A stretch of DNA of 64,000 nucleotides from Bacillota bacterium (GCA_023409265.1 JAEYHZ010000014.1:310001-374000); one strand, 5' to 3'. Shown: positions 1 to 9,812, numbered from the stretch's first letter. A program made the numbers and translations. The notes: generated from the sequence alone by a model not told the origin.

Positions 1-78
1 GTACAGCAAAGCTAAACTTAATATCAGCCTTAAAATAGGGGAAGTTATTATTTAATCACGCTTAAGTTAGGGGTGCAT

Positions 79-939
79 ATGAAAAAACGGTATCATGATT
101 ATCAAACCCGTCAACAAATGCATGCAAAAGAATATGAATTATTTTATTATTCAGATTCAACGCTAGAGAAAGTTTCTCTTCATCACCATGATTTTTACGA
201 ATGTTTCTTTTTTATTTCAGGTAATGTAAGTTATTATATAGAAGGCAAAACCTATGCTCTCAAGCCCGGAGATATTGTCCCCGTCAATACTACAGAGCTC
301 CATCAGCTTATTGTCAAGGACCATTCGGTGCCTTATGAAAGAATCGTTTTATGGATAGATAAAAACTTTATGAACAGTATTTCAACCGATAAAACAGATT
401 TATCCGAGTGTTTTTATGCCAAAAAGGATCATGTTATCAGATTGTCTCTTGACCATCAGCAGAATATTAGGTCAATTCTGCACAAACTTATTTCAATTGA
501 AAACTATAACGGTATAGGAAGCGATATCCTTTACAAAGCATATTTTGTGGAATTATTTGTACAGATCAGCATGGCTTTACAGCACAGCAGCATAAGACCT
601 GATGCCGATGTCAAAAAAAGCAATATGATTACCGATATTATCGAATACATAAATAATCATATCGACGAAGAATTGACCATAGACACTCTTTCGGAGCAAG
701 TGTTCCTCAGTAAGTATCATTTGCTGAGAGAGTTCAAAAAACACTCGGGAACTACCATTCATAAATACATAATTCAAAAAAAGCTTATACTGGCCAAAGA
801 GCTTATTTTAAAAGGTATGCCAATAACGGACGTTTTTAAGCAATGCGGCTTCGGTGATTATTCAAATTTCTTCAGAGCCTTTAAAAAGGAATACGGTGTT
901 ACTCCAAAGTACTTTTACTCCAATTTCAAGCAGGAATAG
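79..939 (+). CDS. AraC family transcriptional regulator
   Basis: About 286 residues. The N-terminal half (roughly 15-140) reads as a cupin-type sensor domain, with a His-rich start and a GxV-rich beta pattern; the C-terminal 100 residues are a double helix-turn-helix of the AraC type, ending in the family's typical 'GFGDYSNFFRAFKKEYGVTP' block. A GTG six bases upstream (73) is in frame, but AGGGG at 69-73 is spaced correctly only for the ATG at 79, so I choose 79. The gene is convergent with the sugar ABC importer next to it and may control that importer; this is inferred from position only. Confidence 0.9.
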   Translation: MKKRYHDYQTRQQMHAKEYELFYYSDSTLEKVSLHHHDFYECFFFISGNVSYYIEGKTYALKPGDIVPVNTTELHQLIVKDHSVPYERIVLWIDKNFMNSISTDKTDLSECFYAKKDHVIRLSLDHQQNIRSILHKLISIENYNGIGSDILYKAYFVELFVQISMALQHSSIRPDADVKKSNMITDIIEYINNHIDEELTIDTLSEQVFLSKYHLLREFKKHSGTTIHKYIIQKKLILAKELILKGMPITDVFKQCGFGDYSNFFRAFKKEYGVTPKYFYSNFKQE

Positions 940-970
940 CCAGATAAGTAACCCGAGTATCAAACAGCTT

Positions 971-1019
971 AAAAAGGGAGTGCTGCAAAACGAAGTTCCA
1001 TCCATTCTACAACACTCCC
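971..1019 (-). terminator. Rho-independent terminator of the importer operon
   Basis: On the minus strand a stem (GGGAGTGTTG paired with CAGCACTCCC, one mismatch) is followed by TTTTTAAG. It lies about 80 bases after the stop of the solute-binding protein gene. Confidence 0.7.
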
Positions 1020-1099
1020 AATAGTAAACTCCTTGCGGCTAAAACTCCAAAAAACCACATTTAGGATTTATTTCTTCTGAAAATTTAAAAGTAAACAAA

Positions 1100-2776
1100 T
1101 TACTTGTGATATTTATCGTATGCCGCCTTACGTTCGTCCATTATGGCCTGGCCGCCTGAAGCAAGATAATCTTTCATACCGTTATCAAATATGGAATCAA
1201 ATTTATCCGGCTTTGCTGTGACAGCCTGAGTTAACATATTATCACGTTTTTCCTTAAGAGCCGGACCCATTCCCTCTTCGGCCTTAATTTCCCCGACATT
1301 AACATGTTTACCAACTGATGCGTCCTTACTTGTCAGTTCGTAGGCCCTTGAAATATAGCTTGGTTCTATACCGGCATACCCGAGAGCCACAGACTTCATG
1401 GTCAAAGCAGGATCACCAAGATCCAGTCCGTTGATTGTCATAGTGTAGTCGATATTCAGCGGAGAGTTCATAAACTTCTCTCCTTTGGTGGCTATACTCT
1501 TTATGAGACCGTCCGCTGTCTTTTCATGTGTAACGCCCTCTTCTCCGATCTGGAGGAATTTACGGTTATCAAGCTTGCTGATCCAGTTGAGGTATAGCAA
1601 GGAAGCAACAGGTTCCTTATTCGTTGCCGGGAAAAAGATTTTGCGGTCAATTGGAGGGCTAAGCAACTTCTTATATCTTCCGGCATCATTTTTAAAACTC
1701 TCAACTGCGATAAATGCCGCATCCGGCCCAACTGTCTTCTTCATATTTGCAATAATACTATCATCCCCATTTCGGTAGGGATAATCCCAATTATGCATCA
1801 TAGCTCCCACATATCCGGCTTTCATCTGGTTGTCAATATTCTTGTCACCGGCAGGATACAGGGGGAAGTCCTTCCAGATCAAACCTGCATTATACCATTC
1901 ATTCAGCTTCTTTATTCCATTTTTAAAGCCCGGATACAGCAAATGTCTGTCATCAAAACCATAAACCAGATATTCCTCATCATTTTCTGCAAATTTGTCA
2001 GGAAAATAAGAGGTTATTAAATGATCTGCAGTCCAACCAACGTCCACGCTAAGGAGGAATGGAATTATCTTGTCAGCGTTAGCCCCAAGTAATGTTTTAG
2101 CGTTGCTCTGGAAGGCCTTCAACATTGCTTCAAACTCCTCAAGAGTTGTCGGCTCTTTGAGGTTCAATTTTTTCAACCAGTCTTCACGGACGAATGTGTT
2201 AACACGTTTATTCTGAAAAAGCATGGACTCAATAGCCCAGATTTTACCTGTATCCGGGGTCTTATTCCATGTGATATTATCTTCTCCCAGAAGAGAATAC
2301 AAGTCAGGCAATAACTGCTTATTGCTCTCCAGAAGAGGTGCCAGGTCATGTATTCCGCCCATGTTTGCATAGGTCTGAACAGTCGGATAGCTGTATGTAA
2401 GACAAATATCAGGTGCACTGTTTGCAGCAAGCAGGTTGTTCAGTTGTTCTGTTTCTGTCCAACGTGGTACCGGAATAAATTTAACCTCTACATTATAATC
2501 CCTAAGCATTCCTTCTTTAATCCAATTGGTATAGAAGTTATCTTCTGCTTTAGTGCCGCCATCTACAGCACGGTCAAAGACTTCAACGGTGATGGTTTTC
2601 TTTTCAGCAAATCTCCCCGGCAAGCCTTCACTGCCTGCAGCGGAGCTGTTTGCAGCTGTACTTATCGCAGCTGATGAACCAGCGGTTGATGCAGCTGTGG
2701 AACCATCTGAACCGCAGGCTGCCAGGCTGGTGGTCACCAGAAGGCAGGCCAATAGAATTAAAAGTACTCTTTTCAT
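1100..2776 (-). CDS. Extracellular sugar-binding lipoprotein of an ABC importer
   Basis: 558 residues. A lipoprotein signal peptide with lipobox LAAC (Cys21) is followed by a Ser/Ala/Gly-rich linker and a family 1 solute-binding fold of the large LplA/YtcQ type, about 100 residues longer than most family 1 binding proteins. It should be anchored to the outer face of the membrane and pass an oligosaccharide to the two permeases encoded upstream. The RBS AAAGGAGG sits 7 bases before the ATG. No ATPase gene is present; importers of this class commonly share a distant MsmX-type ATPase. The sugar is not known; the divergent GH2 hydrolase suggests a plant-derived oligosaccharide. Confidence 0.93.
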   Translation of the reverse strand: MKRVLLILLACLLVTTSLAACGSDGSTAASTAGSSAAISTAANSSAAGSEGLPGRFAEKKTITVEVFDRAVDGGTKAEDNFYTNWIKEGMLRDYNVEVKFIPVPRWTETEQLNNLLAANSAPDICLTYSYPTVQTYANMGGIHDLAPLLESNKQLLPDLYSLLGEDNITWNKTPDTGKIWAIESMLFQNKRVNTFVREDWLKKLNLKEPTTLEEFEAMLKAFQSNAKTLLGANADKIIPFLLSVDVGWTADHLITSYFPDKFAENDEEYLVYGFDDRHLLYPGFKNGIKKLNEWYNAGLIWKDFPLYPAGDKNIDNQMKAGYVGAMMHNWDYPYRNGDDSIIANMKKTVGPDAAFIAVESFKNDAGRYKKLLSPPIDRKIFFPATNKEPVASLLYLNWISKLDNRKFLQIGEEGVTHEKTADGLIKSIATKGEKFMNSPLNIDYTMTINGLDLGDPALTMKSVALGYAGIEPSYISRAYELTSKDASVGKHVNVGEIKAEEGMGPALKEKRDNMLTQAVTAKPDKFDSIFDNGMKDYLASGGQAIMDERKAAYDKYHK

Positions 2777-2830
2777 ATAAATCCTCCTTTAAATGTATCA
2801 TATTAATAGACATTTCGTCTAAAATATACA

Positions 2831-3700
2831 CTAACCCTTTACTGCGCCAATGGTCACACCGGTGATAAAATACCTTTGAAGCCAGGGATAGACCAACAGG
2901 ATTGGCACTGTGGCAAACATGACGGTTGCCGCTTTAAGGCTGTCCGAAAGGCCAGGGTTCGCAAAACCCTCCTGGGCTGAAACCTCAATGTTGTTAATGT
3001 TGTTGATGATATTGTAGAGAAGAAGCTGAATGGGATAAAATTTTCTATTCCCCATATACATCAGCGCATCGGAAAAACCGTTCCATCGTCCTACCGCATA
3101 GAAAAGAGAAAGAGTTGCTATTACCGAGGTGGACAAGGGCAGATAGATGTTGACAAGTGTGCGTATAGGCCCTGCACCGTCTATTTCCGCTGACTCCCGC
3201 AAACTGTCAGGTATTCCGTACAGGAAGCTGCGCATGATAATCATATTAAACACGCTTAGACAGCTCGGAATTATCAATACCAAAGGTTTGTTTATAAGAT
3301 CCAGATCCTTCATCAGCAGATAGTTGGGTATTGTGCCCGCATTAAAATACATGGTAAATATAATCAAGGTGTTGATGACTTTCCGCCCTTTGAGCTTGTC
3401 ATAAGTGAGAGGGTAGGCACATATGGTTGTCATAACCATGGATACTATGGTACAAATAAACGTTAATATTGCAGTCCAGCCAAGTGACCAGACATATTTG
3501 CTGTCAAGGAATACCAGTCTATAGGCATTAACATTGAGCCCTTTGGGCCAGAGCGTAACCTCTCCTTTTATGAGAGCCTCCGATGAACTGAGGGAACGCG
3601 CCGTAATGTTAACCAGCGGTAAAAGACAAACCAGTATCACCAGTAAGCATATAAAGGCTATCACCAAGTCTCCCAATTTGGTACTTTTTGATTTAATCAT
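2831..3700 (-). CDS. Carbohydrate ABC transporter permease (YtcP/LplC type)
   Basis: 289 residues with six predicted membrane segments. The cytoplasmic EAA loop, which docks the ATPase, is clear at about residue 180 (ESAEIDGAGPIRTLVNIYLP). The C-terminus ends in the family's 'Y.ITGVTIGAVKG' pattern. AAGGAGG lies 9 bases before the start. It is the second permease of a CUT1-type importer, 33 bases after its partner permease and 54 bases before the binding-protein gene, so the three genes form one operon. Confidence 0.93.
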   Translation of the reverse strand: MIKSKSTKLGDLVIAFICLLVILVCLLPLVNITARSLSSSEALIKGEVTLWPKGLNVNAYRLVFLDSKYVWSLGWTAILTFICTIVSMVMTTICAYPLTYDKLKGRKVINTLIIFTMYFNAGTIPNYLLMKDLDLINKPLVLIIPSCLSVFNMIIMRSFLYGIPDSLRESAEIDGAGPIRTLVNIYLPLSTSVIATLSLFYAVGRWNGFSDALMYMGNRKFYPIQLLLYNIINNINNIEVSAQEGFANPGLSDSLKAATVMFATVPILLVYPWLQRYFITGVTIGAVKG

Positions 3701-3733
3701 TCTGCATATCCTCCTTCATGTATTGTGCTATAG

Positions 3734-4660
3734 TTACCAGATACCGCGTTCACCGAACTTTTTGGCAAGTGAATTGGCCCCGATAAGGAAAATAACACAG
3801 ACTACCGACTGAAACAGGCCGACTGCAGTTGTCAGAGAGAATTGAAGCCCTCGAATTCCGTTAGTATATACAAAAGTCGATATGACGTTGGATACATTAT
3901 CAACCAGAGCATTCCTTAAGGCATACGGTCTGTCAAACTCGCTCCCAAGGATACGTCCGAGATTCATAATCAGCAGAACCACAATGGTGGATCGCAGGCC
4001 GGGAAGGGTTACATGCCTTATTTTTTTGAAACGGCCTGCTCCATCAATTGAAGCGGCCTCATAAAGTTCAGGATTGATACCCGTAAGTGCGGCAAGGTAT
4101 ATAATGGAGTTCCAGCCCACACTTTGCCATACTCCAAGAAATATGTAGGTAGCCACCCAATGCTTTGGATCATTCAGGAAGGGAACAGATTCAATTCCCA
4201 ACCGGTTCAACATTATATTTAAAAGACCGGTACTTGGCGCAAACAGCTGCAACGCCATACCTGAAATTATGATCCACGAGAGAAAGTGAGGCATGTATGC
4301 AACAGTTTGAGTAACTCTCTTGAATTTTGCATATGTGAGTTCATTGAGCAGCAAGGCTAAAATTATGGGAGCAGGAAAACCAATCACAAGGTCCAGCAGA
4401 TTAAGCAGAATGGTATTACGCAATGCATACAGAAAGTCCATGTTTGAGAAGGCCTTGATAAAGTACTCAAAGCCATGGTTACCCGCCCAGGGCATCTCCC
4501 AGGGACTCTGCACGATACTGTACTTCTTGAAGGCTATCTGGATGTAAGTCATCGGTATGTAGCGGAACACAAGGAAATAGGCGATCGGCACAGCAAGCAG
4601 AAGATATAGTGTCCAGTAGCGTTTTATATAGTTTTTCAATTTTTGTGCATTTCCAGACAA
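3734..4660 (-). CDS. Carbohydrate ABC transporter permease (LplB/YteP type)
   Basis: About 308 residues, six predicted membrane segments, and an EAA loop (EAASIDGAGRFKKIRHVTLP). First gene of the importer operon. The reading frame stays open to 4753 (a TTG without any RBS) and has an ATG at 4681 also without one. I prefer the TTG at 4660 because AAAAGGGG (4669-4676) lies 8 bases upstream and this start gives the short cytoplasmic N-terminus seen in the family. The stop and the family are certain; the start is not. Confidence 0.9.
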   Translation of the reverse strand: MSGNAQKLKNYIKRYWTLYLLLAVPIAYFLVFRYIPMTYIQIAFKKYSIVQSPWEMPWAGNHGFEYFIKAFSNMDFLYALRNTILLNLLDLVIGFPAPIILALLLNELTYAKFKRVTQTVAYMPHFLSWIIISGMALQLFAPSTGLLNIMLNRLGIESVPFLNDPKHWVATYIFLGVWQSVGWNSIIYLAALTGINPELYEAASIDGAGRFKKIRHVTLPGLRSTIVVLLIMNLGRILGSEFDRPYALRNALVDNVSNVISTFVYTNGIRGLQFSLTTAVGLFQSVVCVIFLIGANSLAKKFGERGIW

Positions 4661-4937
4661 AGGCAGCACCCCTTTTCTCATTTTTTTAGAGAGTGAGAAC
4701 TTGTACACCATAGATCCAGTTGTACATATAAGTTTAAGATAAGTTTCAGACAAGTAATATCACAAGAAATATTGCATAAAAACGATTCGATTTTTTGCAG
4801 AAAAATGGCAATAATAATCATAATTTGGAGCATCTTTTGCAATTCTACAATTCAACCCTATCCAATTGCATATATCGTCAGATAACTTTTTTCAAACGCC
4901 TTAACACCCCCAGGGATAGCTTACCATTAGTCACTTT

Positions 4938-5083
4938 ATAACACATAGGCTAAATAGAAAATTTTCCGACTGTAGAAAAATCACCTTGGCGCAAGCATGT
5001 TTCGAAGAGGCAAAGGTGTCCTCAGGAGCACCATGAATATACTCACCATCCGTAAAGGTGAGGGACATCCATCGCCTTGTTAT
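4938..5083 (+). repeat. Two-hairpin dispersed repeat, copy A
   Basis: Same element as at 11178, 15896 and 35353. It has an AACAC/AACGC-type left part, an AGAAAATTTTC...GTAGAAAAA palindromic hairpin, then GTTTCGAAGAGGC, and closes with GCCTTGTTATA. The interior 'cargo' between GAGGC and GCCTTG holds two smaller hairpins (GGTG...CACC and CTCACC...GGTGAG). This copy is the most diverged in the left half. It lies in the divergent region between the importer operon and the GntR/LacI regulator. Confidence 0.6.
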
Positions 5084-5212
5084 ATTCTGATAATAGCAAT
5101 TCTTTATAATAAATAATATGTTTATATTGTCATTTGACTTGTAAAAATTGCTGTTTTGCAGTAACGATAATTTCAAGGGTAGCATAGGTTTATTTATATC
5201 TGAAGCCTTTAC

Positions 5213-5224
5213 TTGTAATTACAA
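5213..5224. promoter_or_regulatory. Predicted operator 1 of the GntR/LacI regulator
   Basis: Perfect 12-bp palindrome TTGTAATTACAA, in the region between the divergent importer and regulator genes. An identical palindrome lies 113 bp further on. Known AraR operators are similar short A/T-flanked palindromes bound by dimers, with looping between sites; assignment to this regulator is inferred. Confidence 0.65.
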
Positions 5225-5325
5225 CATTGTTTACGAAGTAAATCCTTGCACTTAGTCACACAACACCAATAAGCTAATGTTTCATCATGTTTCCCTTAAA
5301 TTATATCAAAAATGAAAAGTACTAG

Positions 5326-5337
5326 TTGTAATTACAA
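5326..5337. promoter_or_regulatory. Predicted operator 2 of the GntR/LacI regulator
   Basis: Second perfect TTGTAATTACAA, extended here to a 14-bp palindrome GTTGTAATTACAAC (5325-5338). It lies just upstream of the -35 of the candidate promoter at 5349-5378, which suggests autoregulation. Confidence 0.65.
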
Positions 5338-5348
5338 CAAAATAGTAC

Positions 5349-5378
5349 TTGTATTTATCATAAACGGTACATTATAAT
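5349..5378 (+). promoter_or_regulatory. Candidate sigma-A promoter of the regulator-GH2 operon
   Basis: TTGTAT (5349-5354), 18-bp spacer, TATAAT (5373-5378), about 40 bases upstream of the ATG at 5419. The -35 is imperfect. The rest of 4661-5418 holds repeat copy A and A/T-rich DNA in which I see no gene. Confidence 0.5.
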
Positions 5379-5418
5379 AAAAATATTGGATGACAGTGAT
5401 TAAAGAGAGGTTCATAAC

Positions 5419-6504
5419 ATGATTAATTCACCCAAGTATAAGGATATTGTTGAATGGACAGTTGAACAGATTTCAACCGGAACCTTCAAACCAAATGACA
5501 GGTTTCTATCCGAAACTGAGCTTGGAAACAAGTTCGGTTTTTCCCGCCAAACTGTTCGGCGTGCACTGGAAGTATTGGAACAGCAAGGTTATATCTCACG
5601 CATTCAAGGCAGCGGGACATATATCTCCAGCAGTAAGCCACATCCGCCTGCTATGGATAGAGATCGTTCAAGGACGGTGGGCATAGTTTCTACATACCTG
5701 GACAACTATATCTTTCCAAGTATTGTACGTGGTATTGAAGGTGTTCTCTCCTCAGACGGCTACGCGGTGCAGTTAGCATCCACCAATAACTCTGTGGAAA
5801 CCGAGGCCAGATCACTGCAGCTTATGATGGACAGACGGGTTGACGGCTTAATCATCGTACCTACCCGCAGTGCTTTACCCTGTATAAATCTTGACTTGTA
5901 CAATACTATTATCCAAAGAGGCATACCTGTCGTATTTATTGATTCGTTTTATCCGGAGCTGTCCATTCCATATGTTACACTGGACGATGAGATGGCGGGA
6001 TATATAGCGACCCAGCACCTGATAAGCCTGGGGCATCGAAATATTTCAGGCATATTCTCGCACATCAACAGACAGGGGCATTTACGCTACCTTGGTTATG
6101 CAAGGGCACTAAAGGAGCATGGTATTCCTGTACAGGAGGAGAGAATTTTTTGGTATTCAAAGGAGAGTTTACAGCAAATGCTGCATGGAAACGAACTTTT
6201 GGAATGCCTGGCTAAATGCACCGCGGCAGCGTGTTTCAACGACCATATGGCTTTGATGCTTATTGATTATCTACGTCAAAATGGCAGAAGTATCCCGGAG
6301 GATCTTTCTGTGGTGGGAATCGATAATTCGGAACCTGCAAAAATCACATCACTCACCAGTGTTATTCACCCTTCGGTAGAGTTGGGGGAAGCTGCAGCCA
6401 GACTTCTATTATCAATAATAAACGGAGCAGAGGGAAAAAACGTCCTGTTCCCGCCTCAGCTGCAGATACGTGGTTCAGTACGACAGCTGGAATTAAAGGT
6501 ATGA
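5419..6504 (+). CDS. GntR-LacI hybrid transcriptional regulator (AraR-like)
   Basis: 361 residues. Residues 1-70 form a GntR winged helix-turn-helix (SETELGNKFGFSRQTVRRAL, then the wing G-S-G-T-Y). Residues about 86-355 are a periplasmic-binding-type sensor of the LacI/GalR class. This combination and length match Bacillus AraR, which binds L-arabinose; the inducer here is unknown. RBS AGAGAGG, ATG at 5419. The stop overlaps the next reading frame (ATGA at 6501-6504). It probably represses its own operon and the divergent importer through the two TTGTAATTACAA sites. Confidence 0.92.
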   Translation: MINSPKYKDIVEWTVEQISTGTFKPNDRFLSETELGNKFGFSRQTVRRALEVLEQQGYISRIQGSGTYISSSKPHPPAMDRDRSRTVGIVSTYLDNYIFPSIVRGIEGVLSSDGYAVQLASTNNSVETEARSLQLMMDRRVDGLIIVPTRSALPCINLDLYNTIIQRGIPVVFIDSFYPELSIPYVTLDDEMAGYIATQHLISLGHRNISGIFSHINRQGHLRYLGYARALKEHGIPVQEERIFWYSKESLQQMLHGNELLECLAKCTAAACFNDHMALMLIDYLRQNGRSIPEDLSVVGIDNSEPAKITSLTSVIHPSVELGEAAARLLLSIINGAEGKNVLFPPQLQIRGSVRQLELKV

Positions 6505-6527
6505 TTAAAAAACAACCGGAGGTCAAT

Positions 6528-9500
6528 ATGAAACTGTTTAATGATGGCTGGATGTTTGCCAAGGGTGAGCCTACTGACTTTTTACCCGTGGAAATACCTC
6601 ACGACTGGTTGATTTCGGATGTGAACAACTTATACGAAAGCGGCATCGGCTGGTACAGGCGAGAACTTGACGCAAGTTTCCTTGAGGAAGGGGAGCGGCT
6701 GTTCCTCCGTTTTGACGGAGTATATATGGACAGCACACTGTTTGTAAACCACAGGCAGGTCGGGGAGTGGAAATATGGCTACACTGCCTTTGAATACGAC
6801 ATAACCGATTTTTTAAATAGAGAAGGTTTCAATACTATTTTACTGGGGGTGGACTATAAGTCTCCAAACTCCCGTTGGTACACCGGAGCCGGCATCTACA
6901 GGGATGTTTTCATTAAAGTCAAAAACTCCTGCCATTTTGTGTCGGATGGTATATATATAACCACCAGCAAATGTGATAATAATTGGGTTTTTATGGTGGA
7001 TGCGGAGGTAGAAACATCAGGTAGACCGTACATAGTTAAGCACACGCTGTTGAATGCTGAAGCTGATATCCTGGCATGGGATGTTGATAATCCCCATCTG
7101 TATACATTGCAATCCGAATTATTCGTAGACGGTGCCCTCACAGATGTGGAATATACCCGTTTCGGCTTCCGTACAATTGATTACACCAGCGATAAAGGTT
7201 TTTTCTTAAACGGTAGACATATTAAGTTAAAAGGTGTATGTCTGCACCATGATCTGGGTTCGCTTGGATCAGCGGTACACCCTGATGCCATACGCCGCCA
7301 GCTGACCCTGCTCAGGAGTATGGGTGTGAACGCTCTTCGAACTGCACATAATCCACCGGCGAAAGTATTTATGGATATTGCCGATGAAATGGGCTTTCTG
7401 GTTATGTCAGAAATTTTGGATATGTGGACACAGCCCAAGACTGCCTATGATTACGCAAGATTCTTCAATGACTGGATTGAGAAAGACGTTGCATCCTGGA
7501 TCCGCAGGGACAGGAATCACCCTTCAGTCATCATGTGGAGTATAGGCAATGAAATTCAAGATACCCACTTAGATGCAGAGGCCGGAGCAGAAACTATGAA
7601 CCGGCTGATAGGGATGGTAAGAAAGCATGACCCCAAGGGACACGCTCCTGTGACGCTTTGTTCCAATTACATGCCCTGGGAAAACACACAGAAGTGTGCG
7701 GATATAATTAAGCTCATGGGCTATAATTACGGAGAAGCACTTTATGACGAGCATCATGACGAACATCCCGATTGGATCATATACGGCAGCGAGACCTGTT
7801 CCACTGTACAAAGCCGTGGTGTTTATCACTTCCCGCTAAGCAAGTCAATTTTGGCTGACGATGACCTGCAGTGCTCTGCACTCGGCAACAGTTCCACCAG
7901 CTGGGGTGCAAAAAGTGTGGAGGCCTGTATCCGGACCGACCGTGATATTCCTTATTCACTGGGCCAGTTTATCTGGGTAGGCCAGGATCACCTTGGGGAG
8001 CCCACTCCTTACCACACGAAGAACTCTTACCTTGGACACCTGGACACAGCCGGCTTCCCTAAAGATTCATATTTTTTATTTCAAGCAGCCTGGATCGATT
8101 ATAAAAAATCACCTATGATTCATATTTTCCCGTATTGGGATTTCTCACCTGGTCAGATTATTGATATGAGAGTGTGTTCCAATGCACCAAGAATTGAGCT
8201 GTTCATCAACGATGAAAGCTTGGGAACAGTGACTCTGAAGGACCGTTTTCTGGCAGACTGGCAGATAGCTTATCAACCCGGAACATTACGTGCAGTTGCA
8301 TATGACGAGTACGGCGAAATAATTGCGGAAGAATGTAAAAGTTCCTTTAGTGACGCAGAGTGTCTTAATTTACAGCATGATACCTTTGGAGAATTGGTAT
8401 TTGTCACAATTACAGCTGTGGACAAATATGGGAACCCTGTTGAGAACGCTAACTGCCGTGTTCGTGTTTCTGTGGAGAAGGGTACACTTCTTGCTCTGGA
8501 TAATGGTGACTCCACCGATTACGATCAGTTCCGGACAGACAACAGACGGTTGTTTAACGGCAAGCTCCTGGCCATTGTAAAGTCACAGAATGGCAGCACT
8601 CCCAACATTACAGCAATAATAGATGACATTGATGTTCCCATTCGCAAGATTGAGCTCTCGGTACAGGACTACACTGTTACAGCTCAGGTTTTCCCGGAAA
8701 ATACAGCCTACAACGACATAGATTGGCGGTTAACAGATGCAGGCGGTATTGATAGTCCTTTTGGGATTCTGAATATTAATGAAGACGGTAAAAGCGCAAC
8801 GGTAATACCTAAGGGTGACGGCGAGGTTTACATCCGGTGTGCCGCAAAAAATGGGCGCAGACATGCAACCATAATATCTCAACAGAAAATTAATATCACC
8901 GGAACAGGTAAAGCATTTCTCGATCCTTACAGTTTTGTGTCGGCAGGTCTGTACAACTGCAGCAATGTGGAGCTGACAAACGGTAACGAACGTGGTATTG
9001 CGACACTGCGCAGCGGCGAAAGCCATGTGGGTTTTAAAGATGTAGACTTTGGTGATTACGGCTCGGACGAAATCACTTTGCCGCTGTTTCCGCTTGGAAA
9101 AGAACCTTTCTCTTTTGAAATATGGGAAGGGATGCCTTTGGAAGGCGGCGAACTGATTTTTACTGCAGCATACGACAAGGGTTCTGTCTGGAACACGTAC
9201 CAGGAAGTGACTTATAAGCTTCCCCGGCGTTTGCGCGGTGTAACCACCTTGTGTCTGGTATTCAGAGAAAAGGTGCATATCAAGGGCTTTTACTTTAAAA
9301 AATACATGAAAGCTTTTCAAAAACTTTCTGCAGCAGAATACGATACTATTTACGGAGATTCTTTCAAGGTTAATGCCACTACAATTGAGAATATTGGAAA
9401 CAATGTTTCTATTATATATGAAAATATGGACTTTGGCGACACCGGTGTCCGCAGTGTTGCCTTATGCTGGAGATCAAAGCTACCAAGTAATTCGATTCAG

Positions 9501-9677
9501 ATTGTATTTACCGGTGAAGACGGACAGATTCAAAAAGTTGTATTTGCAAATGGTTCTGAAGATTACACAAGCGCGGTATTTCCACTGGGCGAAAAGGTTT
9601 CGGGTAAAAAAACGGTATCGCTGATTTTCCTTTCCGGAAGCAGCATAGATATTGCCTGGATACAGTTTTACCAGTAA
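6528..9677 (+). CDS. Glycoside hydrolase family 2 (beta-galactosidase-like) with CBM6-like tail
   Basis: About 1049 residues from the ATG at 6528, which has GGAGG five bases upstream; the ATG at 6501 has no RBS. Order: GH2 sugar-binding jelly roll, Ig-like domain, TIM barrel, a DUF4982-like region, Ig-like region, then two CBM6-like repeats (about 820-935 and 950-1049), each with an 'F.D.DFGD.G' pattern. The barrel shows the family catalytic pair: acid/base Glu about 342 in 'WSIGNE' and nucleophile Glu about 422 in 'YGSET'. No signal peptide is seen, so it should act in the cytoplasm on imported oligosaccharides, fitting the divergent importer. Exact substrate (galactoside, glucuronide or arabinoside) cannot be read from the sequence. 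Confidence 0.9.
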   Translation: MKLFNDGWMFAKGEPTDFLPVEIPHDWLISDVNNLYESGIGWYRRELDASFLEEGERLFLRFDGVYMDSTLFVNHRQVGEWKYGYTAFEYDITDFLNREGFNTILLGVDYKSPNSRWYTGAGIYRDVFIKVKNSCHFVSDGIYITTSKCDNNWVFMVDAEVETSGRPYIVKHTLLNAEADILAWDVDNPHLYTLQSELFVDGALTDVEYTRFGFRTIDYTSDKGFFLNGRHIKLKGVCLHHDLGSLGSAVHPDAIRRQLTLLRSMGVNALRTAHNPPAKVFMDIADEMGFLVMSEILDMWTQPKTAYDYARFFNDWIEKDVASWIRRDRNHPSVIMWSIGNEIQDTHLDAEAGAETMNRLIGMVRKHDPKGHAPVTLCSNYMPWENTQKCADIIKLMGYNYGEALYDEHHDEHPDWIIYGSETCSTVQSRGVYHFPLSKSILADDDLQCSALGNSSTSWGAKSVEACIRTDRDIPYSLGQFIWVGQDHLGEPTPYHTKNSYLGHLDTAGFPKDSYFLFQAAWIDYKKSPMIHIFPYWDFSPGQIIDMRVCSNAPRIELFINDESLGTVTLKDRFLADWQIAYQPGTLRAVAYDEYGEIIAEECKSSFSDAECLNLQHDTFGELVFVTITAVDKYGNPVENANCRVRVSVEKGTLLALDNGDSTDYDQFRTDNRRLFNGKLLAIVKSQNGSTPNITAIIDDIDVPIRKIELSVQDYTVTAQVFPENTAYNDIDWRLTDAGGIDSPFGILNINEDGKSATVIPKGDGEVYIRCAAKNGRRHATIISQQKINITGTGKAFLDPYSFVSAGLYNCSNVELTNGNERGIATLRSGESHVGFKDVDFGDYGSDEITLPLFPLGKEPFSFEIWEGMPLEGGELIFTAAYDKGSVWNTYQEVTYKLPRRLRGVTTLCLVFREKVHIKGFYFKKYMKAFQKLSAAEYDTIYGDSFKVNATTIENIGNNVSIIYENMDFGDTGVRSVALCWRSKLPSNSIQIVFTGEDGQIQKVVFANGSEDYTSAVFPLGEKVSGKKTVSLIFLSGSSIDIAWIQFYQ

Positions 9678-9698
9678 TAATACTAAAAATTACACTGA

Positions 9699-9735
9699 AA
9701 AACCAGCAAACAATTAACTATTGCTTGCTGGTTTT
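9699..9735 (+). terminator. Terminator after the GH2 gene
   Basis: Stem AAAACCAGCAA / TTGCTGGTTTT (11 bp, extendable through CAAT/ATTG) with the T-run in the distal arm. The A-rich proximal arm could make it work in both directions, also ending malic enzyme transcripts. Confidence 0.8.
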
Positions 9736-9812
9736 ATGTTTATGCATTATTTTAACAAAATGAATATAGTAATTTTTTAAGGGCTATACCCATAAATTAC
9801 TTTCCAGGAAAT

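Noticed and set aside
4931..5185. 84-codon minus-strand open frame in the divergent region
   Set aside because: It runs through repeat copy A and the intergenic DNA; no RBS and composition is not coding-like.
8730..9320. 196-codon minus-strand open frame
   Set aside because: Lies entirely inside the GH2 gene, has no RBS and no recognisable family.
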